Translations under genes and position numbers: made by a program
Assembly: GCA_035264765.1 (NCBI GenBank)
Contig: DATFPQ010000299.1
Coordinates: forward strand, 1 to 8,428
Direction of reading: 5' to 3'
Length of the DNA stretch: 8,428 bases
Origin: DATFPQ01 sp035264765
GTDB taxonomy: Bacteria > Actinomycetota > Actinomycetes > Actinomycetales > Angustibacteraceae
Shown here: positions 1 to 5,647 of the stretch, one piece after another
How the letters are laid out: the number at the start of each line of letters is the position of its first letter
Numbering within the stretch: the first letter of the stretch is position 1
Notes under the pieces: model-generated
Databases searched by the model: none
Seen by the model: only the letters and a program-made list of their open reading frames with translations
What the model was told of the DNA's origin: nothing

Positions 1-255
1 TCGAGCGCGGCGTCGCGCGACCAGGTGCTGCGGTCGGCGCGGTCGGTCCAGGCGCATGGAGCCCGGTCGACGCTGGGCGACGCGGGACTGGGGGACCTGT
101 ACCAGCAGCTGCGGCTGGTGGTGCAGGACCAGGTGTCAGACGGCGAGACCGGCGTCCCGGCCCGGGCCGCCGACCGGATCGCCCGCGCCGACCGGGCGCA
201 CCTACGCGGGAACGATCTGCAGGCGATCGTGCTGCTGCTGCAGGCGCTGCGCTGA
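1..255 (+). CDS. C-terminal part of an unrecognised protein (5' end outside window)
   Basis: The frame is open from base 1 and ends at the TGA at 253-255, giving about 84 residues of a C-terminus. Codon third positions are almost all G or C, as in a real actinomycete gene. The visible protein is alanine-, leucine- and arginine-rich and probably helical, including a run RIARADRAHLRGNDLQAIV near the end. It has no cysteine, no transmembrane segment and no motif I can assign. A GTG at 25-27 could in principle start a short 76-residue protein, but the frame continues upstream to the window edge and no clear ribosome-binding site precedes the GTG, so a truncated longer gene is more likely. It converges on the luciferase-like oxidoreductase gene across a 123-nt gap containing repeats. 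Function is unknown. Confidence 0.6.
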   Translation, partial: SSAASRDQVLRSARSVQAHGARSTLGDAGLGDLYQQLRLVVQDQVSDGETGVPARAADRIARADRAHLRGNDLQAIVLLLQALR

Positions 256-260
256 TCGGT

Positions 261-368
261 CCGGCGACGGACGTTGCTCTCGAGGAACGCCAGAATCGGC
301 CCATCAGGCGGCTGACAACGGCGTCGCTCGGGAGCAACGGCGTCGCTGGGGAGCAACGGCGTCGCCGG
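261..368. repeat. Imperfect inverted repeat between convergent genes, possible bidirectional terminator
   Basis: Bases 261-284 on the + strand match the reverse complement of 346-368 at 20 of 24 aligned columns (3 mismatches, 1 gap). Both arms read CCGGCGACG, then 2-3 bases, then GTTGCTC. The pair sits in the gap between the stop of the left-edge gene (255) and the stop of the LLM oxidoreductase (379), so each transcript would carry one arm just after its stop and could fold into a long hairpin. There is no T-tract, so it is not a classical Rho-independent terminator. The terminator role is inferred from position. Confidence 0.45.
316..368 (-). repeat. 19-bp tandem repeat with TTGCTCCC core, 3' of the LLM gene
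   Basis: On the + strand, CAACGGCGTCGCT begins at 316 and again at 335, and a near copy (CAACGGCGTCGCC) begins at 354, an exact 19-nt period over about 2.8 copies. The core GGGAGCAA lies at 330-337 and 349-356; read in the sense of the minus-strand LLM gene it is TTGCTCCC. The array begins about 10 nt after the LLM stop codon. The same core with the same 19-nt period occurs after the ADH gene at 1313-1339. It has no coding appearance. Function is unknown; a 3'-end processing or termination element, or a dispersed intergenic repeat, are the options. Confidence 0.7.
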
Positions 369-378
369 TGTGCAGCGG

Positions 379-1200
379 TCAGGAGCCGGTGAGCTGGTCG
401 ACGACCGGTGCGAGGTCCTCCGCGAAGGCGGCGGCGACGGTGACGTAGGAGATGCCGAGCTCGTCGCGGCGGCGGCGCAGGGTGGCGCAGCGCTCGTCGA
501 AGCTGCCGTGCAGCGCGGCCACCGACGTCCCGTCGACGAGCGAGCGCACCTGGTCGCCGAGCCGCTGGGACAACCACGGCGGGACCTCCTCGCCGACCAG
601 CGCCAGATTGAGGTTGAGCTCCACGGCGTCCCGGTGGCCGGCCGCGGCGGCGTCCCGCACCCGCGCGACCGCGGCGGCGAGCGCCCGCTCGTCGCCGTCC
701 GGTGGGACGCCGAGGGCCACCGTGTCGGCGAGCTCGGCGGCGAGGGCGAGGGCGCGCGGGCCGGACGCCGCGATGAGCACCGGCACCGCGGGGCTGCGCT
801 CGCGGACCGCTGCGACCGTGCGCCGCAGCCGGGCCAGGCGCTCGGCGGCCGTCGCCGGGGGCAGCCCCAGGAGCTCCGCCTCCGCGGCGGCCGCGGGGCG
901 TCCGGCACCCAGCCCGAGCTCGAGCCGGCCGGCGGTGAGCAGGTCTGTCGTCGCAGCCTCCCAGGCGACCTCGTCCGGAGTCCGGCGTGAGGTCGCCAGC
1001 ACGTACGGGCCCACGCGCAGCGTCGAGGTGACGGCTGCGGCCACCGCGACCGCGGGCCAGGGTGCGAGCGTGTCGAGGGTGTCCGGCACCAGGAGGGTGG
1101 AGTAGCCGAGGCCCTCGGCTCGGCGGGCCTGCCGCGCCCAGTCCTCGGCGTCCCGCGCCCAGGCTGCGACGACGCCGAACCGGAACGGCCTGGTAGCCAT
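379..1200 (-). CDS. LLM-class (luciferase-like) F420/flavin-dependent oxidoreductase, short form
   Basis: A 273-residue luciferase-like monooxygenase fold protein. Such enzymes are cytosolic TIM barrels using F420 or FMN to oxidise or reduce small organic substrates; the substrate here is unknown. Family marks are FRFGV at residues 6-10, ARRAEGLGYSTLLVPD at 25-40, AAAVTSTLRVGPYVL at 54-68, and the diagnostic LLTAGRLELGLGAG at 87-100. It most resembles the actinobacterial F420-type group (TIGR03621-like, from memory). After GLGAG the protein goes quickly to PVLIAASGPRAL at 140-151, so the usual insert of roughly 20 residues with a GxHY-type motif is missing, which explains the short length. 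The start is the ATG at 1198-1200, preceded by GGGAGG with 4-nt spacing; an in-frame extension to 1320 reads as low-complexity Arg/Pro/Gly and was not used. It lies 144 nt downstream of the ADH gene on the same strand. Confidence 0.88.
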   Translation of the reverse strand: MATRPFRFGVVAAWARDAEDWARQARRAEGLGYSTLLVPDTLDTLAPWPAVAVAAAVTSTLRVGPYVLATSRRTPDEVAWEAATTDLLTAGRLELGLGAGRPAAAAEAELLGLPPATAAERLARLRRTVAAVRERSPAVPVLIAASGPRALALAAELADTVALGVPPDGDERALAAAVARVRDAAAAGHRDAVELNLNLALVGEEVPPWLSQRLGDQVRSLVDGTSVAALHGSFDERCATLRRRRDELGISYVTVAAAFAEDLAPVVDQLTGS

Positions 1201-1312
1201 GGCGCCTCCCGGGGTGGACCTGCGCCCACTCTGCGCCCGTGGGGGTCCGCACGGCAACAGTCGCCGGTTGCGCCACGGCGGCCGCCGGTCAGTGGCCGAG
1301 CAGCGGCCTCCA

Positions 1313-1340
1313 GGGAGCAACGCGGTCGTGCGGGAGCAAG
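1313..1340 (-). repeat. Second TTGCTCCC pair with 19-nt period, 3' of the ADH gene
   Basis: GGGAGCAA occurs on the + strand at 1313-1320 and 1332-1339, exactly 19 nt apart, the same core and period as the array at 316-368. In the sense of the minus-strand ADH gene this is TTGCTCCC twice, starting about 5 nt after the ADH stop (1345-1347). The sequence between the cores differs from the other array, so core and spacing are conserved more than the filler. The rest of the 1201-1344 gap holds the ribosome-binding site of the LLM gene; I could not identify a convincing promoter in it. Confidence 0.65.
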
Positions 1341-1344
1341 CGGG

Positions 1345-2520
1345 TCAACCGCCGGGCAGGAAGACGGAGCGGATGCAGTTGTCCTCCTTGTCCTTGAACA
1401 CCTTGTAGCCCTTGGGTGCCTCGGACAGCGGCATCGTATGCGTAGCGAGGTGCTCGGTGACGAGCTCGTCGCGCTCCATCCGCTCCAGCAGCATCGGGAT
1501 GTACCGGTGTCCATGCTGCTGCGCGCTGTGCAGGGTCAGCCCTTTGTTCATCACCGCGCCGAGCGGAAACTTGTCCACGAACCCTCCGAAGACGCCGAGC
1601 ACGAAGACGGTGCCGCCCTTGCGGCAGTTGTAGATGGCCTGCCGCACCGCGGTCGGCCGATCGGTCTGCAGCCTGAGCTGGTGCTTGATCTGGTCGTAGC
1701 CGTACGACGGGTCCGGGCTGTGCGCCTCCATCCCGACGGCCTCGATGCAGACGTCGGGACCGCGCCCGCCGGAGCGCTCGCGCAGCTCGGCGCCGACGTC
1801 GGTCTGCTCGTAGTTCAGGGTCTCGCAGCCGATGTGCTGCTCGGTCGCGCGCAGCCGGTAGTCGAAGCGGTCGATCGCGATGACCCGCTCGGCGCCGAGC
1901 AGCATCGCGGCGCCGGCGGCCAGCTGGCCGACCGCTCCACAGCCCCAGACCGCGACGACGTCACCGGGCTTGACGTTGCCGAGGTCAGCGCCCATCCAGC
2001 CGGTCGGCGCGGCGTCGGACGCGAACAGGGCCCGCTCGTCGCTGACCCCGTCGGGCACGCGGAAGGCGCCGTGGTCGGCGTAGGGCACCCGGATGTAGTC
2101 GGCGTGGCTGCCGCCCCAGCCGCCCATCGCGTGGGAGTAGCCGTAACACCCACCGGGCGGGAACCCCCACAGGCCCTCGGGGATTGCCGGGTTCGGGTTG
2201 CCGTTGTCGCAGCAGGAGTACAGCTCGTGCTTGCAGTACCAGCAGCTGCCGCAGGCGATGAAGGAGCAGACGACGACGCGGTCGCCCACCCGGTGGTTGC
2301 GCACGTCGGGGCCCACCTCGACCACCTCGCCGAGGAACTCGTGGCCCAGGACGTCGCCCTTCTGCATAAAGGGGATGTAGCCGCCGATCAGGTGCAGGTC
2401 CGACCCGCAGGTGACCGTGCGACTCACCTTGAGGATCACGTCACCGGGGTTCTGGATCTGCGGGTCCGGCACGTCCTCGACGGCGAGCTCGTTGACTCCC
2501 GTCCAGACCAGCCCCTTCAC
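1345..2520 (-). CDS. Zinc-dependent formaldehyde/alcohol dehydrogenase-like MDR protein
   Basis: A 391-residue medium-chain dehydrogenase/reductase, probably NAD-dependent and cytosolic, of the formaldehyde-dehydrogenase-like branch of Zn alcohol dehydrogenases. Catalytic zinc ligands are visible: Cys38 (TCGSD), His60 and Glu61 (GHEF) and Asp169 (SDAAPTGW); an Asp here is typical of the glutathione-independent FdhA group. The structural-zinc lobe is intact: Cys90, Cys93, Cys96, Cys104. The Rossmann loop is GCGAVG at 193-198, and Asp217 after the next beta strand favours NAD over NADP. The later GGTVFVLGVFGG and MNKGLTL segments are typical of this branch. True substrate is unknown. The start is GTG at 2518-2520, overlapping the stop of the upstream hypothetical in a GTGA (4 nt), with a GGGAGGG-type ribosome-binding site about 6-7 nt upstream, so the two are probably translationally coupled. 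It is not recognisably the mycothiol-dependent enzyme. Confidence 0.92.
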   Translation of the reverse strand: MKGLVWTGVNELAVEDVPDPQIQNPGDVILKVSRTVTCGSDLHLIGGYIPFMQKGDVLGHEFLGEVVEVGPDVRNHRVGDRVVVCSFIACGSCWYCKHELYSCCDNGNPNPAIPEGLWGFPPGGCYGYSHAMGGWGGSHADYIRVPYADHGAFRVPDGVSDERALFASDAAPTGWMGADLGNVKPGDVVAVWGCGAVGQLAAGAAMLLGAERVIAIDRFDYRLRATEQHIGCETLNYEQTDVGAELRERSGGRGPDVCIEAVGMEAHSPDPSYGYDQIKHQLRLQTDRPTAVRQAIYNCRKGGTVFVLGVFGGFVDKFPLGAVMNKGLTLHSAQQHGHRYIPMLLERMERDELVTEHLATHTMPLSEAPKGYKVFKDKEDNCIRSVFLPGG

Positions 2521-2987
2521 AGCCGTCCCTCCCCGCCGGCGTGCTTAGTGGCCTGGCGCAGCGGCTCGTTCAGCGGGGTGCGCTTCGTCGCCGTCGGGTC
2601 CGGCTCCAGCACGTAGCCGACCTCGGCGACCTGCTTGGCCTTCCGCAGCGCGGAGCGCAGCGCCTCCAGCGGGTCCTGCCCGTTGATCGGGTCGTGCCCG
2701 GTCCGAGTCAGCCGCGCGTGCAGCTCCGTGCCCTTGTCGCCGGGAGCCTGCTGCAGCCGCACCTCCACGGCGTCGCCCAGCTCGGCCAGCGGTCCCGGAA
2801 CGCCACCCTCCAGCTCCTGGATCGGGCGGTTCACCGTGACCGCCCGCCATCGCTGCGGGTCCTTCTGTGCCGTTCCCCCCGGTGCGCCCCAACCGCTCGG
2901 CGCTCGCGCCAACACCTTCTTGATCGCCGCGGATCCGGCGGCCACGGCCACCGAGCCGGCGGCGACGGCTGCCCTCCGAATTCCCAT
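2517..2987 (-). CDS. Conserved hypothetical, SRPBCC/cyclase-like, coupled to the ADH
   Basis: A 156-residue protein. Residues 4-28 are Ala/Val/Gly-rich with flanking basic residues (a weak hydrophobic segment, possibly a membrane-associated helix). The core from about 46 on (RWRAVTVNRPIQEL, GPLAELGDAVEVRLQQAPGD, KGTELHARL) resembles small actinobacterial proteins annotated as SRPBCC or cyclase/dehydrase-related, which I recall beside Zn-dependent alcohol dehydrogenases; this is from memory of the pattern, not a search. The C-terminus carries an ALRKAKQVAEVGYVLEPD helix-like stretch and an NEPLRQATKHAGGEGRL tail. The start is ATG 2985-2987, with GGGAG about 9 nt upstream; an in-frame extension to 3065 is Arg/Gly-rich and lacks support. 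Its stop overlaps the ADH start. It is 138 nt downstream of whiB on the same strand and may be co-transcribed. Function is not established. Confidence 0.8.
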   Translation of the reverse strand: MGIRRAAVAAGSVAVAAGSAAIKKVLARAPSGWGAPGGTAQKDPQRWRAVTVNRPIQELEGGVPGPLAELGDAVEVRLQQAPGDKGTELHARLTRTGHDPINGQDPLEALRSALRKAKQVAEVGYVLEPDPTATKRTPLNEPLRQATKHAGGEGRL

Positions 2988-3125
2988 ACTGGCGCGCTCC
3001 CGTCGTCGTCGGGCGCCGCCTCCCGGACGGCGGCCCGCCCGGCCGCCTGCGGAACCCCGGTGCAAGGTCCGGCGCCGGCCTGCCCACGACGGGCGCGATC
3101 ATGCGCCAGGCGAAACCGCCGGGAG

Positions 3126-3428
3126 TCAGAGGGCGACGGGCAGCCCGGTCCGCTTGGCGGCCGGGTAGGTCGCCTCCCGTTCCTGCTCGGTCATGCCGCC
3201 CCAGACCCCGTACGGCTCGCGGACCGCGAGCGCGTGCTCCCGGCACTCCCGGACGACCGGGCAGGTGGCGCAGACCGCCTTGGCGGCCTCGTCGCGACGT
3301 CGGCGGGCCGGGCCGCGCTCGCCCTCGGGGTGGAAGAACACCGCGGGGTCGACCCGCCGGCACGCACCCTGGTACTGCCACTCCCACACGTCGGCGACGG
3401 GGCCGGGAAGCCGGGAAATCTCTGCCAT
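3126..3428 (-). CDS. whiB3: WhiB-family iron-sulfur regulator, WhiB3/WhiD-like
   Basis: A 100-residue WhiB-like protein, a cytosolic redox-sensing transcriptional regulator that binds a [4Fe-4S] cluster and usually acts with the principal sigma factor. The four cluster cysteines are Cys23, Cys53, Cys56 and Cys62 (C-x29-C-x2-C-x5-C), followed by the GVWGG turn at 74-78 and a basic C-terminus. Cysteine positions equal those I recall for Mycobacterium tuberculosis WhiB3, and LPGP near the start, DVWEWQYQG, FFHPEGERG and EPYGVWGG all place it in the WhiB3/WhiD clade rather than WhiB1, WhiB2 or WhiB7. WhiB3 is known for redox and lipid control, WhiD for late sporulation. The start ATG 3426-3428 has AAAGGA 7 nt upstream. 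It is divergent from a diguanylate cyclase, with a long dyad in between, and lies upstream of the hypothetical-ADH pair. The clade call is firm; the exact ortholog is less so. Confidence 0.93.
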   Translation of the reverse strand: MAEISRLPGPVADVWEWQYQGACRRVDPAVFFHPEGERGPARRRRDEAAKAVCATCPVVRECREHALAVREPYGVWGGMTEQEREATYPAAKRTGLPVAL

Positions 3429-3457
3429 GGTCCGGTCCTTTCAAGCGGGCCGACGTA

Positions 3458-3512
3458 TGAACAACGTCTGGCGCGATGCGAGGACACTACATACCGCGCC
3501 AGCAGTTGTTCA
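3458..3512. promoter_or_regulatory. Long imperfect inverted repeat (operator-like) between whiB and the diguanylate cyclase
   Basis: The left arm 3458-3475 reads TGAACAACGTCTGGCGCG. The reverse complement of the right arm 3495-3512 is identical at 16 of 18 positions, differing only at the central dinucleotide (GT versus TG). The arms are separated by 19 nt. The right arm covers the candidate whiB -35 element and the left arm lies just after the predicted start point, so a protein bound to both arms could block or loop the whiB promoter. An RNA hairpin is less likely for whiB, because its transcript would begin inside the dyad. The binding protein is unknown. Confidence 0.6.
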
Positions 3513-3513
3513 A
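3484..3513 (-). promoter_or_regulatory. Candidate sigma70-type promoter for whiB
   Basis: On the minus strand, TTGAAC (3513-3508) is followed after 18 nt by TAGTGT (3489-3484), which fits the actinobacterial TANNNT -10 pattern. Transcription would start near 3477, giving a leader of about 49 nt before the whiB ATG. The elements are embedded in the long dyad at 3458-3512. Consensus match is moderate, so this is a prediction. No equally good promoter for the + strand diguanylate cyclase was seen in 3513-3676. Confidence 0.45.
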
Positions 3514-3676
3514 GTACCTCTAGCGCGATTTCTCTGGAGCGATTCGACAACAGAGCGTCGTCGCCCGCGCGGCCGCTCGTCACGCGTGCCGGCACCTGAC
3601 ACGATGGACCCGCCGAAGCGTCGTGGGGGCCGACGGGAGGGCGAATGCTGCCTGGTATCCCGCGGTAGGAGGGCGC

Positions 3677-4918
3677 GTGAGGAGTAACGGCGTAGATCTG
3701 CACGCCGTGCTGCAGAGCGCCCCGCTCGGCCTGGGGGTGATCGACCCCAGTGGGCGGTTCGTCATGGTCAACGATGCGCTGGCGCGCTCGATGGGCCGGC
3801 CGGCCAGCGAGGTGCTCGGCGCGGAGGTGCTCGGGTTCCTGCACCCCGACGAGCGGGAGGCCGCTCGGGCGTCCCTGGACCAGATGTTCGCCGGCACGCT
3901 GCCCGGCACCCGGTGGGAGCGGCGCTACCTGCGGCCGTCCGGTTCGGTGGTCTGGGCCCGGCTGGTGACCGCTGCGGTCCCAGAGCACGGCGGGCCTCCG
4001 CGTGCGGTGGTGCTGCAGCTGCAGGACATCAGCGCCGAGCGGGCCGTTGCGGAGGCGCAGCTCGAGCTGGCCTCCATGGTCTCGGTGCTGGCCGAGGCGG
4101 TCGTCACGTTCGACGGCGCCGGGTTGGTCCGGACCTGGAACCGCGCGGCCAACGACCTGCTCGGCTGGTCGGCCGCGGACGTGCTGGGGCGTCCGTTCTC
4201 GATGTGCGTGCCGGTCGAGGGGATGGCCGCGCATCGGGCCTGGATGGCGCGGCTGCACCGCGGCGACACCGTGCGCGAGGACGCCGAACTGTTGCATCGA
4301 GACGGTTTCCTGGTGTCGACCCACTTCACCGCGACGCCGGTGCTCGGCGCGGACGGGCGGATGGTGTCGTGCATGTGCCTGCTGCACGACCTGCGGCAGC
4401 AGCGGCGGCACATGCAGCGCCTGGAGCTGCTCGCGCACCGCGACCCGGTCACCGGGCTGCCCAACCGGCAGCACTTCAACGAGTTGTTGGCCGAGACCGT
4501 CGGCCGCCAGGGGTCCGGCATCGTCGGCCTGCTGTTCCTCGACCTGGACCGGTTCAAGGAGGTCAACGACCAGCACGGTCACCTGGTCGGGGACGAGTTC
4601 TTGCGCGTCGTGGGCGCCCGGCTGCGTGGCGCCCTGCGCCCTGGTGACACGGTCTCCCGTTGGGGCGGTGACGAGTTCGCCGTGCTGGTAGAGCGTGCAT
4701 CCGCCCCGGACGAGGTCGCGGCCGTGGCGGACCGGCTGCTGGAGGCCCTGGAGCGGCCGCTGCACCTGCGAGCTCTCGTCCTCGACGTCGGGGTGAGCAT
4801 CGGGGTCGTGGCCGGGCGCCCGGGGGACCGGCCGGAGGAGCTGCTGGCCCAGGGGGACGCCGCGATGTACCTCGCGAAGAGCCGCGGCGGCAACCAGTGG
4901 GCCGGGTTAGGTCGCTAG
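3677..4918 (+). CDS. PAS-PAS-GGDEF diguanylate cyclase
   Basis: A 413-residue soluble protein making cyclic di-GMP from two GTP. Two PAS sensor domains, roughly residues 8-125 and 128-243, precede a GGDEF domain at about 254-410. The second PAS shows a VVTFDGAGLVRTWNRAANDLLGW-type start. The GGDEF domain has DPVTGLPNR at 256-264, the metal-binding FLDLDRFKEVND at 287-298 and an intact GGDEF at 330-334. An RxxD motif (Arg321-Asp324) lies exactly five residues before it, the usual inhibitory I-site, so the enzyme is predicted active and product-inhibited. There is no EAL or HD-GYP domain and no transmembrane helix; ligand-binding residues for heme or flavin are not obvious. The chosen start is GTG 3677-3679, with AGGAGG at 3667-3672; a longer in-frame start at 3623 lacks a good ribosome-binding site. 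It is divergent from whiB and ends 11 nt from the convergent tetR stop. Confidence 0.93.
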   Translation: MRSNGVDLHAVLQSAPLGLGVIDPSGRFVMVNDALARSMGRPASEVLGAEVLGFLHPDEREAARASLDQMFAGTLPGTRWERRYLRPSGSVVWARLVTAAVPEHGGPPRAVVLQLQDISAERAVAEAQLELASMVSVLAEAVVTFDGAGLVRTWNRAANDLLGWSAADVLGRPFSMCVPVEGMAAHRAWMARLHRGDTVREDAELLHRDGFLVSTHFTATPVLGADGRMVSCMCLLHDLRQQRRHMQRLELLAHRDPVTGLPNRQHFNELLAETVGRQGSGIVGLLFLDLDRFKEVNDQHGHLVGDEFLRVVGARLRGALRPGDTVSRWGGDEFAVLVERASAPDEVAAVADRLLEALERPLHLRALVLDVGVSIGVVAGRPGDRPEELLAQGDAAMYLAKSRGGNQWAGLGR

Positions 4919-4929
4919 GGGCGGGCGGC

Positions 4930-5520
4930 TCAGGAAACGGGCGTGAGCGCGGCGGACACCAGCCGGGCCAGCTCGCGGTAGGCGTCGGCGTCGCCGAGGC
5001 CGGTGCGGCCGGCGATGTCGCCGCGGTGGATCGCGGTCATGACCTGCTCCACCGCCGCACCGACGAAGGCGGCGTCCAGGTCGCGCATCCGGCCCTCCCG
5101 GATCCCCTCGACGACGAGCTCCTGCACCCGGCGGGCGGCGTGCCGCGTGTTGGTCTCGTAGATGGCCCGTGCCGGAGGATGGCCCGTCAGGTCGGCGAAG
5201 AACGCCGGGCTGGCCGCCTGCAGCTCGCCGGCCACCGCCTGCAGGTACGTCGTCAACGGGTCTGCCGACTCCTCGCTCACCTGCAACCGGGACTCGACCG
5301 CCGCGGTCGCGCGCTGGAAGAACCGCCGGACGACCGCAGCCACCAGCTGCTCCTTGCTGGTCGCGACGAGGTAGAGCGTGGACTTCGAGCAGCGCAGACG
5401 GCGGGCCAGCTCGTCCAGCGTGAACGCGGCGAAGCCCTCGTGCAAGAACAGCTCGACCAGTCGGTCGAGCACTCTCGTGCGCCGGTCCGCGGACGCTGTT
5501 GCGGCGGGGCGGCTGCTCAC
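4930..5520 (-). CDS. TetR/AcrR-family transcriptional repressor
   Basis: A 196-residue one-component regulator. The N-terminal DNA-binding domain spans about 15-62 with the helix-turn-helix at 34-54 (TLDELARRLRCSKSTLYLVA), followed by the KEQLVAAVV start of helix 4 typical of the family. The helical C-terminal part, about 75-196, would bind the ligand and dimerise; it does not tell me the ligand. The start is GTG 5518-5520 preceded by GGGAGG about 5-6 nt upstream. It is divergent from an acyl-CoA dehydrogenase across a 237-nt region with a palindrome on the candidate acd promoter, so a local fatty-acid or acyl-CoA-responsive repressor of that gene is the simplest reading (inference from arrangement). 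It converges with the diguanylate cyclase; no terminator fits in the 11-nt gap. Confidence 0.9.
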   Translation of the reverse strand: MSSRPAATASADRRTRVLDRLVELFLHEGFAAFTLDELARRLRCSKSTLYLVATSKEQLVAAVVRRFFQRATAAVESRLQVSEESADPLTTYLQAVAGELQAASPAFFADLTGHPPARAIYETNTRHAARRVQELVVEGIREGRMRDLDAAFVGAAVEQVMTAIHRGDIAGRTGLGDADAYRELARLVSAALTPVS

Positions 5521-5583
5521 GGGTTCCTCCCGGGACGGTCCGCCGGTCGACCGGGCGGGAACGGACGGCGCGGGGTCGGAGAC

Positions 5584-5611
5584 GTGACAGAAGTACTACC
5601 TCGGGTACTGT
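5584..5611 (+). promoter_or_regulatory. Candidate promoter for the acyl-CoA dehydrogenase gene
   Basis: GTGACA at 5584-5589 matches the -35 consensus TTGACA at five of six positions. It is followed after 16 nt by TACTGT at 5606-5611, matching TANNNT. The start point would be near 5618, leaving a leader of about 140 nt that contains the GTAC-rich tandem array. The -10 overlaps the 9-bp dyad at 5600-5633. Confidence 0.5.
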
Positions 5612-5633
5612 GGTACGCCGTACGGTACCCGAG
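5600..5633. promoter_or_regulatory. Perfect 9-bp inverted repeat, likely TetR operator
   Basis: CTCGGGTAC at 5600-5608 is perfectly repeated in inverse as GTACCCGAG at 5625-5633, with 16 nt between the arms. Inside is an 8-nt palindrome CCGTACGG (5618-5625). The dyad covers the candidate -10 and start site of the acyl-CoA dehydrogenase gene and lies 80 nt upstream of the tetR start. TetR proteins commonly bind such dyads in divergent intergenic regions; the match to this TetR is inferred from position only. Confidence 0.5.
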
Positions 5634-5647
5634 CGACGAGCACGGTG

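Noticed and set aside
316..368. Possible CRISPR-like array
   Set aside because: The repeats are head-to-tail 19-mers without unique spacers, have under three copies, and there are no cas genes in the window.
1438..2616. Long + strand frame opposite the ADH gene
   Set aside because: The minus strand encodes a full MDR enzyme with all zinc ligands; the + frame is Val/Ala/Arg/Gly-rich shadow sequence.
3069..3116. Hairpins after whiB (CCGGCGCCGG palindrome and GGCGC/GCGCC stem) as a terminator
   Set aside because: The stems are only 4-5 bp or simple GC palindromes common in such DNA, with no T-tract; whiB may read through into the hypothetical-ADH pair.
3483..3602. Two GACAC motifs (3483-3487 and 3598-3602) as WhiA binding sites in the whiB/diguanylate cyclase gap
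   Set aside because: A 5-mer on either strand is expected about once in every 500 nt, and no extended WhiA consensus surrounds them, so two hits are weak evidence.
3191..4765. A 524-codon minus-strand frame opposite the diguanylate cyclase
   Set aside because: It is an antisense shadow of the GGDEF protein and of whiB in another frame. It is low-complexity, with no domain pattern and no ribosome-binding site.
4919..4929. Terminator between the convergent diguanylate cyclase and tetR genes
   Set aside because: The gap is only 11 nt and no hairpin spans the two gene ends.
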